This document shows, one piece after another, positions 44,719 through 53,282 of a stretch of 64,000 nucleotides of DNA; position 1 is the first letter of the stretch, and each line of letters begins with the position of its first letter. Origin of the DNA: a virus; the IMG/VR virus record IMGVR_UViG_3300042291_002084, positions 1 to 64,000 of that record; one strand, given 5' to 3'. A model generated the notes under the pieces. It searched no databases. It was given only the letters and a program-made list of their open reading frames with translations, and was not told the origin of the DNA. Made by a program: the position numbers and the translations under genes.

Positions 44719-45669
44719 TTAATTTGATATTTGTGCTTTAATTATTGGGTGTGATTGATAATCTAATATTTTAAACATATCAATCTCTAATTTATCTAAT
44801 TCATAATCTAACATATCAGGATGAATGTCTAATTTAGATAACGTAAAAGGTTCTCTTGATCTTTTTGGTATGTTTCTGGTGACTAATTTAGATTCTAACC
44901 ATTCGTCATCTTTTACTTCCATACCTGGTGTAAATTCATTCTCGTATAGTTTTTTTCTTTCTTCTTTAGTAAGTTCTCTGCCAATCTGTTCCGTTGCTTG
45001 CTCAACGTGGTTTGAATATAAATGAACATCACCTAAATTACCAATCAATTCATCTGGAACCATATTAACAACTTTAGCAATGATTTCCAATAACAATCCG
45101 TAAGATGCAATATTGAATGGTAAACCTAAGAATGTATCTACTGAACGTTGATTCCACATAAGCGAGATTGCTCTGGTTGGAATATTTAATTCATTCATCC
45201 TACTAGCTAATGCTAATTCAAAATCTAAACCAATTGATTCGTATTGTTCTTTATTAGATAGAGCTTTATTATACTCATCATCACTTTTGTTAACAAAAAA
45301 TAATCGTTCTTTAACACTCAATTCTCTTGTATACATTTGAAACCCATAATGACACGGTGGAAGAACCATTGAATCCAATTCTCCAACATTCCAAGCATTT
45401 ACCATCAAACGTCTTGAATCTGGATTTGTTTTAAGGTCTTGAATTAGTTTTTCTATTTGGTCACATTTTGGAATATCTTTAAAATGTGTTACAGCACCAT
45501 GATGCCAACCAGATGGAACTTGTTGAACACCACACCATGCTCTCCATTGCTTACCATATACTGGACCGAGTTCTCCGAATTTATCACTAAACGCTTTGTC
45601 ATTTTTTATTTTTTCTATAAATTGTTCTTTAGAAAAAGGTGTGCCGTCTTCATTGATGTATTCTTTCAT
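44719..45669 (-). CDS. thyA: thymidylate synthase, C-terminal part, 316 aa
   Basis: Continues the thymidylate synthase fold from [10 protein letters not shown] (residues 34-43). It includes the dUMP-binding Arg-Arg, the catalytic Cys106 in Leu-Pro-Pro-Cys-His-Tyr-Gly-Phe-Gln, and Gly-Asp-Val-His-Leu-Tyr near residue 217. It makes dTMP from dUMP with methylene-tetrahydrofolate. It starts with its own ATG, which overlaps the stop of the HNH gene (ATGA). The N-terminal part is encoded separately at 46285-46602. The two halves must associate to be active. Confidence 0.9.
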   Translation of the reverse strand: MKEYINEDGTPFSKEQFIEKIKNDKAFSDKFGELGPVYGKQWRAWCGVQQVPSGWHHGAVTHFKDIPKCDQIEKLIQDLKTNPDSRRLMVNAWNVGELDSMVLPPCHYGFQMYTRELSVKERLFFVNKSDDEYNKALSNKEQYESIGLDFELALASRMNELNIPTRAISLMWNQRSVDTFLGLPFNIASYGLLLEIIAKVVNMVPDELIGNLGDVHLYSNHVEQATEQIGRELTKEERKKLYENEFTPGMEVKDDEWLESKLVTRNIPKRSREPFTLSKLDIHPDMLDYELDKLEIDMFKILDYQSHPIIKAQISN

Positions 45670-46316
45670 TCTTCTAATTTTTTAAGTTTTCGTATTTCCC
45701 AAGCTTTCTTTAAAGACTCGGATGCTTTTCGATTATGTTCTTCACTATTGATTTTACCCTTTCTACCAGAAACTTTTCCTTTTCGATCTTCGCTCATTTT
45801 CTTTATAGTTTCTTCTGAATGTTTAAATCCAGTAAGAGTATTTTTGATTTTTTCTCTGGTTTCAAGAGAATGATTTTTCGCATAGAAACCATTTTTTTCA
45901 CCAATACGTTCTTTGGCTTTTTTGGACATTTTATTCTTTGCATCTTCCGAATGTTTCTTATTATAGTTAGGGTTATTTACACCTTTAACTGATTCAGAAT
46001 ATTCCAATCTTATCATTTCATATAATTTAGAATTTGGAATATATCTCTGTTGGTTTTTATCTTTTACATTTAACATCATCCAAAGAGCTAACCTCAATCC
46101 TTTATGATTAGGGTATATTCTACATAAAAGTAAATGAGCTATAAAATGTTCTCTTGCAGTTAAAACTACTAGATTCTCGATATCTTCACTTCCATTTAAA
46201 CATCGCGGTATAATATGATGCCTTTCTGTATATCCTTCAATTTTTCTTGTTTTTGCTCTTTCGATTAATTGAAGATAAATCTTATTATAATCCATTATTT
46301 TCTTTCCATTTTTCAT
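45666..46316 (-). CDS. HNH homing endonuclease inserted in thymidylate synthase, 216 aa
   Basis: Residues 26-60 carry an HNH-type core (Glu-Arg-His-His-Ile-Ile-Pro-Arg, Asn-Leu-Val-Val-Leu, then Glu-His-Phe-Ile-Ala-His). Residues 110-200 hold repeated Lys/Ser/Glu motifs of the NUMOD3 type (Asn-Pro-x-Tyr-x-Lys; His-Ser-Glu-Glu-Thr-Ile-Lys-Lys) that bind DNA in homing enzymes. The frame fills essentially the whole gap between the two thymidylate synthase parts, overlapping the first by 32 bases and the second by four. There is no room for an intron ribozyme. Confidence 0.88.
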   Translation of the reverse strand: MKNGKKIMDYNKIYLQLIERAKTRKIEGYTERHHIIPRCLNGSEDIENLVVLTAREHFIAHLLLCRIYPNHKGLRLALWMMLNVKDKNQQRYIPNSKLYEMIRLEYSESVKGVNNPNYNKKHSEDAKNKMSKKAKERIGEKNGFYAKNHSLETREKIKNTLTGFKHSEETIKKMSEDRKGKVSGRKGKINSEEHNRKASESLKKAWEIRKLKKLEE

Positions 46317-46602
46317 ACTCTTTTAAGTATGCGTTATAAGCATCTCCATCCCAAATGTGACAATCATTGTCTACAAGGAATTTAATGTTTGTATCACCAC
46401 GTAAGAACCAGATTAATTCGGTTGCTATAAGTCGGAACGGCATTCGTTTTGTCGTGAGCAATGGAAACCCATCTTTCATATTGTGACGGATCTGTCTACC
46501 ATATACTGAAATCGTTCCTGTTCCTGTGCGGTCACCTTTCTGATGTCCATTATCAAGTATGTCTTGAAGAAGTACTTGATAGTCTTTGTCTAATTTATTC
46601 AT
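46285..46602 (-). CDS. thyA: thymidylate synthase, N-terminal part, 105 aa
   Basis: Contains the conserved start of thymidylate synthase: Asp-Arg-Thr-Gly-Thr-Gly-Thr (residues 24-30), then Phe-Pro-Leu-Leu-Thr-Thr-Lys-Arg, Glu-Leu-Ile-Trp-Phe-Leu-Arg-Gly-Asp-Thr-Asn, and Ile-Trp-Asp-Gly. It stops after [10 protein letters not shown]; the last residues are encoded by the 5' end of the HNH gene. The break falls in a variable surface loop of the enzyme, where a split could be tolerated. Confidence 0.9.
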   Translation of the reverse strand: MNKLDKDYQVLLQDILDNGHQKGDRTGTGTISVYGRQIRHNMKDGFPLLTTKRMPFRLIATELIWFLRGDTNIKFLVDNDCHIWDGDAYNAYLKEYEKWKENNGL

Positions 46603-46859
46603 ACAAATTTTACATTAAGGTTCGTTCTTAGTTTATTTGCTAAAAATTCAAGATTATCTTTAATGATTGGATTATCTTTAAATGCTTTTCCAATTACTAG
46701 TAAAGTTCTCATGATTCCATTATCATCGGTATTTAGATGATTATTTAAATAATTGTTAAACTCATTTAGTTTTTCATCTAGTCGCCGATCTCCTTTAAAA
46801 ATTTCTCTACAATCGTTGTGTATTTTTTCATACTTCAACATATTTTCTGTTTTATCCAT
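46599..46859 (-). CDS. hypothetical protein, 86 aa
   Basis: Unrecognised helical, charged protein. Its stop overlaps the thymidylate synthase start by four bases (ATGA), so it is in the same operon and probably coupled. Confidence 0.7.
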   Translation of the reverse strand: MDKTENMLKYEKIHNDCREIFKGDRRLDEKLNEFNNYLNNHLNTDDNGIMRTLLVIGKAFKDNPIIKDNLEFLANKLRTNLNVKFV

Positions 46860-46862
46860 GCT

Positions 46863-47279
46863 TTATATTTTTAACTTTCTTTTCATTCGTCTTATTTCTA
46901 GATTTAGCTTATCTCTCTCTTCTATTGCGATCGAAAGCCTCATAGCTAATGGAAGACCATATAATTTAAGGTCTTTAAATCTAGAATCAATTTGAGTAAA
47001 TTTTTGTTTAAACTCCTTATCTACATCACAAATATCGCTTACTTTAGTACGATAATAGATAATACTTGAATGATCTAATCCGCCGGTCACTGAACCAATT
47101 TCATTAAGTGTATATAATGAATTTCTTCGCAAAGCCTCACATAGCATCATACGAGCATCTGTAACCTTTCGTAATCTGCTTCCATTATTGATTTGTTCTT
47201 TAGTTATACCAGTAACTTCAGTAACTATTCCAAATAATAGAGAAGCATCTTGAACAAGTGATTTATCTAAGCCTTTCAT
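46863..47279 (-). CDS. stand-alone DnaA domain IV-like DNA-binding protein, 138 aa
   Basis: Residues 20-90 match DnaA domain IV: Ala-Arg-x-Met-Leu-Cys-Glu-Ala-Leu, then the Ser-Leu-Tyr-Thr-Leu-Asn-Glu-Ile-Gly helix-turn and the signature Gly-Gly-Leu-Asp-His-Ser-Ser-Ile-Ile-Tyr-Tyr (67-77). That domain binds DnaA boxes. The ATPase domain is absent; residues 95-138 form a charged helix, perhaps for dimerisation. It could occupy host oriC or phage origin boxes, but the target is not shown. Confidence 0.85.
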   Translation of the reverse strand: MKGLDKSLVQDASLLFGIVTEVTGITKEQINNGSRLRKVTDARMMLCEALRRNSLYTLNEIGSVTGGLDHSSIIYYRTKVSDICDVDKEFKQKFTQIDSRFKDLKLYGLPLAMRLSIAIEERDKLNLEIRRMKRKLKI

Positions 47280-47288
47280 AGAGAATAA

Positions 47289-47528
47289 TTATTGGATTAT
47301 TTCATATTTACCACAAATGATTTTATTCGACCCTTCATATTCAAACATAATACACTCACCACTAACACTAGTCGTATATGAACGAACGATAAATTCTTCA
47401 CTATTAGTTTTAATAACTATATCTGAATGCTTAGATCTAGTGAGTGAGTAGATTGAAATTATCCCAATCATAATTATTATTATATACATTATGATTCCAT
47501 CATCAATTGAGCGATTAAATATTTTCAT
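47289..47528 (-). CDS. small single-pass membrane protein, 79 aa
   Basis: A hydrophobic segment at residues 12-30 follows a basic N-terminus; the rest is a small beta-type domain with two Cys. Unrecognised. In the operon upstream of thymidylate synthase. Confidence 0.65.
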   Translation of the reverse strand: MKIFNRSIDDGIIMYIIIIMIGIISIYSLTRSKHSDIVIKTNSEEFIVRSYTTSVSGECIMFEYEGSNKIICGKYEIIQ

Positions 47529-47534
47529 TAGTTT

Positions 47535-47726
47535 TTAATTAGAAGGTTTAACTGAGTATGCATCGAATTCTTCACTAAAATAAAAAACAAAAATTTCATT
47601 ATGATTAAATTCTTCAATTGAAATATCCATTGATTTACAATATCTCTGTATTGCATCTTCATTTGAAATATTTAAATAACATTTCATCATTCCTAGAGCG
47701 CCAATTGAAATTAATTTATTTTCCAT
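47535..47726 (-). CDS. hypothetical protein, 63 aa
   Basis: Unrecognised small acidic protein with aromatic residues near the end. Packed two or three bases from its neighbours, so co-transcribed. Confidence 0.6.
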   Translation of the reverse strand: MENKLISIGALGMMKCYLNISNEDAIQRYCKSMDISIEEFNHNEIFVFYFSEEFDAYSVKPSN

Positions 47727-47728
47727 TT

Positions 47729-48091
47729 TTATTTTTTTAAGTATGAATCAATTCTGTTTGTACTAATTGCAATTAAAATAACTGCGCTTAATCCTCCAAG
47801 TACCCAAATAGGATTATCGTGTTCTACTGATATTATACTCGATAAAACTAAAATTAAAAGCCCAGCGCCTATTAAAATAGGAATAGTTGCTTTTTTCTCA
47901 GTAACCGATTCAATACGTTCATTCCATACTAGCCTTTCAATTGCATCTTGCATATCTTTACCATATGCCGGTACAACATGTTCAGAGCCATCAATTTCTC
48001 GAATTGTTATATTATATCTATAGTATCCTGGATTATCTTTACTTTCCCTAACGAGTTCAGCATATACTGCTCTTCTTCTTTCTTTTTTCAT
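47729..48091 (-). CDS. two-pass membrane protein, 120 aa
   Basis: Residues 1-67 are a soluble, strand-rich domain (Tyr-Arg-Tyr-Asn-Ile-Thr-Ile-Arg-Glu-Ile-Asp-Gly). Two transmembrane segments follow (about 70-86 and 94-111). Family not recognised. Start overlaps the upstream stop by four bases. Confidence 0.65.
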   Translation of the reverse strand: MKKERRRAVYAELVRESKDNPGYYRYNITIREIDGSEHVVPAYGKDMQDAIERLVWNERIESVTEKKATIPILIGAGLLILVLSSIISVEHDNPIWVLGGLSAVILIAISTNRIDSYLKK

Positions 48092-48291
48092 TTTTCTATT
48101 CTTGTTAAAATTGATTTAATTATAACCAATTCTGCTTCTAATTCTGATTTTAATTGTACTGAATCCCACGTGCCATTCATGTCCATTTTAATGACTCTAT
48201 CTTTCCATGTATTTAAACGATCTTGCATATGATTTGCTTGATAAATTGTTTTAAGATCGTCGATAAAGTTAATTATATCAATTGATTCCAT
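48088..48291 (-). CDS. hypothetical protein, 67 aa
   Basis: Unrecognised helical acidic protein, coupled to the membrane protein by an ATGA overlap. First gene after the terminator of the vWA gene. Confidence 0.6.
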   Translation of the reverse strand: MESIDIINFIDDLKTIYQANHMQDRLNTWKDRVIKMDMNGTWDSVQLKSELEAELVIIKSILTRIEK

Positions 48292-48323
48292 TTTTGTTTA
48301 TTAATTAATAATATAATAATACT

Positions 48324-48352
48324 AAAAAAGCCGAGACTTTTAATCTCGGCTT
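48324..48352 (-). terminator. intrinsic terminator
   Basis: GCCGAGAtt-aaaag-TCTCGGC followed by six T on the minus strand; ends the vWA gene unit. Confidence 0.88.
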
Positions 48353-48370
48353 CTTAAATAGTTAGTTTAA

Positions 48371-49063
48371 TTATTTGTTGATATCTTTACGATCTTCTTC
48401 GTTAAAATCTAAAGTTTGTGAAGATATGTTTAAATCAAGTCCTGCAAATTTAGAAGAACGGAAAGAAGATACTTTACTAGATACATTAGAGTAAAGAGTA
48501 TTTACTGAATCGGTAGTTGCATTGTAATTTACTGAATTACTTGCAGAGATACCCATAGAAGCACCAGCTTTAATTGCATCTTGATTAGCACCTAAAAATA
48601 AGAAATTCCAACCCATTTTTTTCTTTTCTTCAATTAATCCAAATACTTTATTTTTATCGTATTCTCTACTTGCATTTTCATGACCATCAGTAATAATAAC
48701 AAAAATAACGTCATCCGTAGTATTCAAATCATTAATTGTTTTACCGACTGCATCAAAAAGTGCAGTAGTTCCATTAGGGCGGAATGTTTCACCATTAATT
48801 AAGTCTTTAACTTCATTGATAGGTCTAGCAGTATAATCAATTTGATATTCATGATCGAATTGAACAAGAGTCATTGTTGCATCGCCTTTAGCATTTCTTT
48901 GTTCTTTAATAAAAGAATTAAGTCCTTCAACTGTAGGTCTTGCAATAGAATCCATAGATCCTGAACGATCTAAAACTACTACAATTTGCGTAGGTTTTTG
49001 ATCAACGGTTGTTTCAGTTACAACCGTTGTAGTTGTGGTAGTTATTACTTTTTTCTTAGCCAT
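48371..49063 (-). CDS. von Willebrand factor A domain protein, 230 aa
   Basis: A Thr-rich disordered start (residues 1-24) precedes a vWA domain with the MIDAS metal site Asp32-x-Ser34-x-Ser36, plus Pro-Asn-Gly-Thr-Thr-Ala (the MIDAS Thr) and Ile-Ile-Thr-Asp-Gly-His-Glu. Such domains bind protein ligands through a Mg ion; phage and tellurium-resistance vWA proteins are similar. The C-terminal 60 residues are Ser/Asn-rich. No signal peptide, so cytoplasmic or virion. Partner unknown. Confidence 0.88.
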   Translation of the reverse strand: MAKKKVITTTTTTVVTETTVDQKPTQIVVVLDRSGSMDSIARPTVEGLNSFIKEQRNAKGDATMTLVQFDHEYQIDYTARPINEVKDLINGETFRPNGTTALFDAVGKTINDLNTTDDVIFVIITDGHENASREYDKNKVFGLIEEKKKMGWNFLFLGANQDAIKAGASMGISASNSVNYNATTDSVNTLYSNVSSKVSSFRSSKFAGLDLNISSQTLDFNEEDRKDINK

Positions 49064-49070
49064 ATTGATT

Positions 49071-49721
49071 TTATTTTTTGGTTTTTATTTTTTTCTTATT
49101 TACCGTAGGTGATATTAACTTATATCCAAGTAACGATTCTAGGTTTTCTTTAGATGTTGAATACATTACTGCAGTTTCATCATTTGTATAAATATAACCA
49201 GATATTAATTTACCAGTAGTTAAACTATATACTAATTTCCAACATCTAGTCGGCACATACAGGCCTTTTATTATCTTAACGTTAGAGTCCCAATATCCGC
49301 CACATATTATCCATAATGAATCCTTTTGAGATAGTGATCGAATTAAGGTTTCCTGCTTTTTCCAAACTCCGCGATTTAAACTTTTAGTTTGAGGAAGTCG
49401 ATTATAGTACATAAAAGTTAAAGAATCTAGATGGCAATTATATGCAAAGTCTTCTGCATTTGCTAAGTGCCCTCTTTCATAGCCAGAGTTAGAATAGGAC
49501 GACTCACCAACAAGTTGATACTTTGAATCATTTGTCCAACGATTAGCTCTTTCGCATGGTCCGCCGCCGCGATAAAGTCGATATTCGACGTATACTGGCA
49601 TCTCAATCGTAGTATCAATATATGAAGTATACGCTGCATTTTTAATAACTGCATTTGGTTTTACTTGAGATAATCCAACCAGGGATATTAAAACTAAACT
49701 TACAGTACTTAAGATTTTCAT
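49071..49721 (-). CDS. secreted DNA/RNA non-specific endonuclease, 216 aa
   Basis: Signal peptide residues 1-18 (ending Gly-Leu-Ser then Gln). The catalytic motif is Glu-Arg83-Gly84-His85-Leu-Ala of the NucA/EndoG beta-beta-alpha-metal family; metal ligand Asn116 sits in Lys-Ser-Leu-Asn-Arg-Gly-Val-Trp. It cuts DNA or RNA in the periplasm or outside the cell, perhaps to degrade incoming rival phage DNA or released host DNA. A decayed relative lies at 37688-37810. Confidence 0.88.
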   Translation of the reverse strand: MKILSTVSLVLISLVGLSQVKPNAVIKNAAYTSYIDTTIEMPVYVEYRLYRGGGPCERANRWTNDSKYQLVGESSYSNSGYERGHLANAEDFAYNCHLDSLTFMYYNRLPQTKSLNRGVWKKQETLIRSLSQKDSLWIICGGYWDSNVKIIKGLYVPTRCWKLVYSLTTGKLISGYIYTNDETAVMYSTSKENLESLLGYKLISPTVNKKKIKTKK

Positions 49722-49732
49722 AAAATCATTGA

Positions 49733-50155
49733 CTATTTTCTAGATATTAATTTTGGATTATCTTCAAGGATTTTTACAATTGATTCAACTATCTCTCGTG
49801 GACCAAATGTTGTTTTCCAATCATGTGATTCGCTTACTTTGTGAACCCAGTCAATATACTTTAAGTACACCTCATCCGTATCTATTGAGTAACTATCCCC
49901 AATAAATTCAAGTATATCTGGGATGTTTAGTTTCATACCAGTAGAGATATTAGGATACGACCATACTTGATTTTGACTATCGATTATATCAAGATTTCCT
50001 TCAATAAACTGTATGATTTCATCTCTAGTTAAAGTTGTAATTTTAACTTTCCATTCATCAATTACAGTAAATCCAGTATTTGATTTAATTAATTTAAGGA
50101 TTGGGCCTTCACTATTTAATAAGTCAATTGATCTAGTTGAGTTTAAATTTTTCAT
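49733..50155 (-). CDS. hypothetical protein, 140 aa
   Basis: Unrecognised soluble alpha/beta protein. No motif or signal peptide. Same operon as the nuclease (12-bp gap). Confidence 0.65.
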   Translation of the reverse strand: MKNLNSTRSIDLLNSEGPILKLIKSNTGFTVIDEWKVKITTLTRDEIIQFIEGNLDIIDSQNQVWSYPNISTGMKLNIPDILEFIGDSYSIDTDEVYLKYIDWVHKVSESHDWKTTFGPREIVESIVKILEDNPKLISRK

Positions 50156-50167
50156 AACTTTATTTTT

Positions 50168-50686
50168 TTATCTTTCAATTCCTAATTCTTTGAATGTTAC
50201 TGGAGTATAGTCTACATGTTCACATGATACGCAGTGGTATCTATCATCAGGTACCCATTCATCCTTAAATCCATTTTCTTCTAATTTCATTATTTGATTC
50301 TCATGAATATGCCCGTGTATGTTTCTAGGAACTCTGAATTCTAATTCTCGTTCATGTACCGGACAATGTGACAACCAGATGCCTTTGTATTTAACCATAC
50401 CAGATACTCCTTGTACATATTGCAATAACGCCGGAATATCCTTCATCATATCATGGTTGCCTAATACTACTTTCTTCATACCGTTTAAACGGTTTAGTAA
50501 TGGATATGATTTGCTAGATTCCATTGTTACATCACCTAAGATCCAAACTACATCTCGTTTGTTAACTTTCTTATTCCATTGTGAAATAATATGCTCATCA
50601 TGTTCTTCAACAGTATTGAACCCACGTTTAAGAGCCATATTGGTGTGACCAAAGTGTAAATCTGCTATAAAATGGACAACGCTCAT
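50168..50686 (-). CDS. calcineurin-like metallophosphoesterase, 172 aa
   Basis: Full set of motifs: Asp9-x-His11, Gly-Asp52, Gly-Asn77-His78-Asp79, His107 and Gly-His126-x-His128. These bind two metals and hydrolyse phosphoesters. Small stand-alone members act on nucleotides or phosphoproteins; substrate unknown. Overlaps the upstream gene by four bases. Confidence 0.9.
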   Translation of the reverse strand: MSVVHFIADLHFGHTNMALKRGFNTVEEHDEHIISQWNKKVNKRDVVWILGDVTMESSKSYPLLNRLNGMKKVVLGNHDMMKDIPALLQYVQGVSGMVKYKGIWLSHCPVHERELEFRVPRNIHGHIHENQIMKLEENGFKDEWVPDDRYHCVSCEHVDYTPVTFKELGIER

Positions 50687-51111
50687 AATCGTATTAAATT
50701 TATTCTTTTTTCTGGGCGGACTGTTCTCTCAATAGTAAACATTGGAGAAGAGTATGCGGATAATATCTTTTGGGCAGTATTCGGCCCAGGAATCCCATTT
50801 ATTTGTTTGTTATGTAGAGTTCCACCTTCAAATGTAACTCCCATCTGACCTTCAACTTGAGTTAAAGGGCTTGAGTATTTAAAAATGAGAGCGCTGTGTA
50901 CTCCACTTGCGCTCTCAAGATTAAAACCTTTAAAATCCCATTCTTTTTCATGAATAAAATCAAGTAATTCTTTTCCAAGTTCACCAGTAAAAATAATTTG
51001 ATTTGGAAGTTTATCATGTTCAATAACTAAATCTGAAACATGCTCAGATATGATTGAAAAAAGTTTTTGAGAAAATTCTAAATCTTTTTTTAATGGTACT
51101 CGAAATGTCAT
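50683..51111 (-). CDS. hypothetical protein, 142 aa
   Basis: Unrecognised alpha/beta protein. It shares one base with the neighbouring stop and overlaps the phosphoesterase start (ATGA), so it is translationally coupled at both ends. No motif. Confidence 0.65.
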   Translation of the reverse strand: MTFRVPLKKDLEFSQKLFSIISEHVSDLVIEHDKLPNQIIFTGELGKELLDFIHEKEWDFKGFNLESASGVHSALIFKYSSPLTQVEGQMGVTFEGGTLHNKQINGIPGPNTAQKILSAYSSPMFTIERTVRPEKRINLIRL

Positions 51112-51395
51112 TAGGCAACAGTTTTTTGAGAAGAGAGTTCTTCAGACATTTTCCAAAGTATTCCATTTACTCGACTTGACCCAACACCCTCAACTTTCAT
51201 TTTTCCATTACTACTACAATGGAATGTACGCTTAGCATCATCCATACAAGTAAGATTGTAAGTTGATGAAGTATTAGATAAGACACCGAAATGAAAAACA
51301 AATGTCTCTTTTTCATAATAACTAGGATTCGTTTCAGCGAATTTGCAAAGCACATCATAGACACGCTCAGCAGTTTTAGTCGGCATCTTTTTCAT
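51111..51395 (-). CDS. hypothetical protein, 94 aa
   Basis: Unrecognised, basic N-terminus, small strand-rich core with two Cys. Starts two bases after the stop of 51398-51598. Confidence 0.65.
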   Translation of the reverse strand: MKKMPTKTAERVYDVLCKFAETNPSYYEKETFVFHFGVLSNTSSTYNLTCMDDAKRTFHCSSNGKMKVEGVGSSRVNGILWKMSEELSSQKTVA

Positions 51396-51397
51396 AC

Positions 51398-51598
51398 TTA
51401 TTTAACTACACCCATTATTTTTGACTCAACTACACTCACTACTGAAAACTCAGCAATTGAATCTTTAAATCTTTCTTTTAATAAATCTTCAGCTTCTGAA
51501 ATTGATCCAGCATCTACTAGATATTGCTCATAGATTTTTTTAGGTCTTCCTGTTTGATCATCAATTGTCTCAAACTTTACTTTTGCAATGTAATACAT
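51398..51598 (-). CDS. DUF4494-like protein, 66 aa
   Basis: The pattern Tyr-Tyr-Ile-Ala-Lys-Val-Lys-Phe-Glu, Lys-Lys-Ile-Tyr-Glu-Gln-Tyr-Leu-Val-Asp-Ala, Ser-Ile-Ser-Glu-Ala-Glu fits DUF4494, a small family of Bacteroidetes chromosomes and phages with no known function. It supports the host assignment. Confidence 0.75.
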   Translation of the reverse strand: MYYIAKVKFETIDDQTGRPKKIYEQYLVDAGSISEAEDLLKERFKDSIAEFSVVSVVESKIMGVVK

Positions 51599-51608
51599 AG
51601 TTATTGGT

Positions 51609-51947
51609 TTATTGGTTTACTTTATTATTTAAAGAGTCAATTACTCTTTGGATTTCTCTTAGTTCGTGCTTGTATTCTAAAATATTATTCATCATTATCA
51701 GTTTAGCCTCCTTTAAAAAAGCAATGACTAACTTATCAGTAGTTGGATTATATTCAATTGTATTTATGATTCCCATTTGGTCTAATGAATTAGCATTTTT
51801 TATAAAATCTTCCATATACTTTATTGAATCAGCTGATCCACATAGAGTATCACAATCTAGAAATTGAGTAATATATGAATTACCATATGTTTGGTGTTTA
51901 TCCCTTAATTTTTCAATATTTGGCAATCTTTTTTCTCGAGTTGACAT
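51609..51947 (-). CDS. hypothetical protein, 112 aa
   Basis: Unrecognised, largely helical, ending in a coiled-coil-like segment. Four bases downstream of the ligase stop, so in the ligase operon. Confidence 0.65.
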   Translation of the reverse strand: MSTREKRLPNIEKLRDKHQTYGNSYITQFLDCDTLCGSADSIKYMEDFIKNANSLDQMGIINTIEYNPTTDKLVIAFLKEAKLIMMNNILEYKHELREIQRVIDSLNNKVNQ

Positions 51948-51950
51948 ATT

Positions 51951-53255
51951 TTATATACTTCGTTTTTTACCATAGTTTCCTTTAAATACTGGAAACCTTA
52001 ATGAATTATTTCCATGTTGATCAGTTGTTTCTTCAAAGTACTGGACACAAATTACTGAATCAAGTATATCTGATTGATTTGAATAATAATGCCTACGTTG
52101 ATCAATAGTAAATCCACTTCCTACTTGAACCGGTGAACCTTTGTGATTAACAATAACTGCACTCAACATATCTTCTTCAATTTCCTTTCCATCTACTATT
52201 ACTCTTTGTGGGCCCATTATTAAACTAGCAACAGTATATTCTGCATCAAAAAATTCTTTAATTTTAAGCATGTGTTTAGATCTACCTGGAGAATATTGAG
52301 TATCTCTTCTTGCAATTAGCCCTTCCCAATTAGAATCTTTAGATTGACTCTTTAATTCTTCAAGAGCATCTTCATCTTTAATTCTTATTTGAGGAAGTAT
52401 TTCTAAGATAGATGATGATTTTAAATCACCTAACCATTGTGCTCTAGTTTCAATACGGGTAGAAAATAGTGGTGATTCATCTGTTCCTGCAAACTCGCCA
52501 GCTTGTAAGATATCAAAGATTTGATATCTTGGGTTTTCGATAGTATGGTCTTTACGTTGTATTTGCTTTAGGATTCCCTGGAAGTCATCTGAGCTATCTG
52601 CATTCATAAGACATAGTTCACCATCTAAAACAGAATCAGTGATCCCTAATCGTCTTATTTCCTCTGCTACTTTTCCAAGAGTTAAAAATTCTTTACCGTT
52701 TCTTGAAAAGAATCGTACTTCATCTCCATGAATAAAACAGATACATCGAACTCCATCTAATTTTCTAGACACAAACCAGGTTCCATCAAAAATATTTACA
52801 CCTTTTACTTTTGATGCATCATGTGCAAGGGCAACTTCAAAGGTTGGTATAAATTTAGGAATTACCCTATTAATAATTGTAGTAGTTGCGCGAGTTTCAA
52901 GGTTTCTATCAATTACTTGATATATTAGGTCAGTCCATTCTTCATAATCTTTAATAAACCGATTCATTGCTTCAATTGCAGAGTGGCCAGTTATATGCCT
53001 CTCATTAAAATCATTAAGCATCATAAAAAGATCATCATATACTTCATTTGATGAAATTAAGTCACTACGCTTTTTAAGATTAGTAGAAGTTAATCCAAAA
53101 TTCCAATATGGATGATATGTATAGAATAGGATCTTTTTAATAAAGGGATGATACTGATACTTAGTAAGAACGTCAACTTTATGATTAGTTGAGTTTGATG
53201 AATTCATCTCATTGACAAATTCGCGAAGTAATTTAAAATCATCAGAGTGACGCAT
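51951..53255 (-). CDS. ATP-dependent DNA ligase, 434 aa
   Basis: Nucleophile motif I is Ser-Arg-Lys165-Leu-Asp-Gly-Val-Arg. Motif III appears as Arg-Phe-Phe-Ser-Arg-Asn-Gly-Lys, motif IV as Asp-Gly-Glu-Leu, and motif V as Met-Leu-Lys-Ile-Lys. A C-terminal OB-fold region follows. The N-terminal 60 residues resemble the start of T4 gp30 ligase. It seals nicks in phage DNA during replication and repair. Length is slightly below T4 ligase (487 aa). Confidence 0.93.
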   Translation of the reverse strand: MRHSDDFKLLREFVNEMNSSNSTNHKVDVLTKYQYHPFIKKILFYTYHPYWNFGLTSTNLKKRSDLISSNEVYDDLFMMLNDFNERHITGHSAIEAMNRFIKDYEEWTDLIYQVIDRNLETRATTTIINRVIPKFIPTFEVALAHDASKVKGVNIFDGTWFVSRKLDGVRCICFIHGDEVRFFSRNGKEFLTLGKVAEEIRRLGITDSVLDGELCLMNADSSDDFQGILKQIQRKDHTIENPRYQIFDILQAGEFAGTDESPLFSTRIETRAQWLGDLKSSSILEILPQIRIKDEDALEELKSQSKDSNWEGLIARRDTQYSPGRSKHMLKIKEFFDAEYTVASLIMGPQRVIVDGKEIEEDMLSAVIVNHKGSPVQVGSGFTIDQRRHYYSNQSDILDSVICVQYFEETTDQHGNNSLRFPVFKGNYGKKRSI

Positions 53256-53282
53256 ATTTCTTTTTTTAATTATAATACATAA

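Noticed and set aside
45666-46316. Group I intron or intein in thymidylate synthase
   Set aside because: The endonuclease frame fills the whole gap, leaving no ribozyme core, and it is out of frame with its own stop, so it is not an intein.
53196-53255. Possible cargo tag at the DNA ligase N-terminus (Phe-Val-Asn-Glu)
   Set aside because: That segment aligns with the natural N-terminal helix of T4 gp30 ligase, so the match is part of the enzyme fold.
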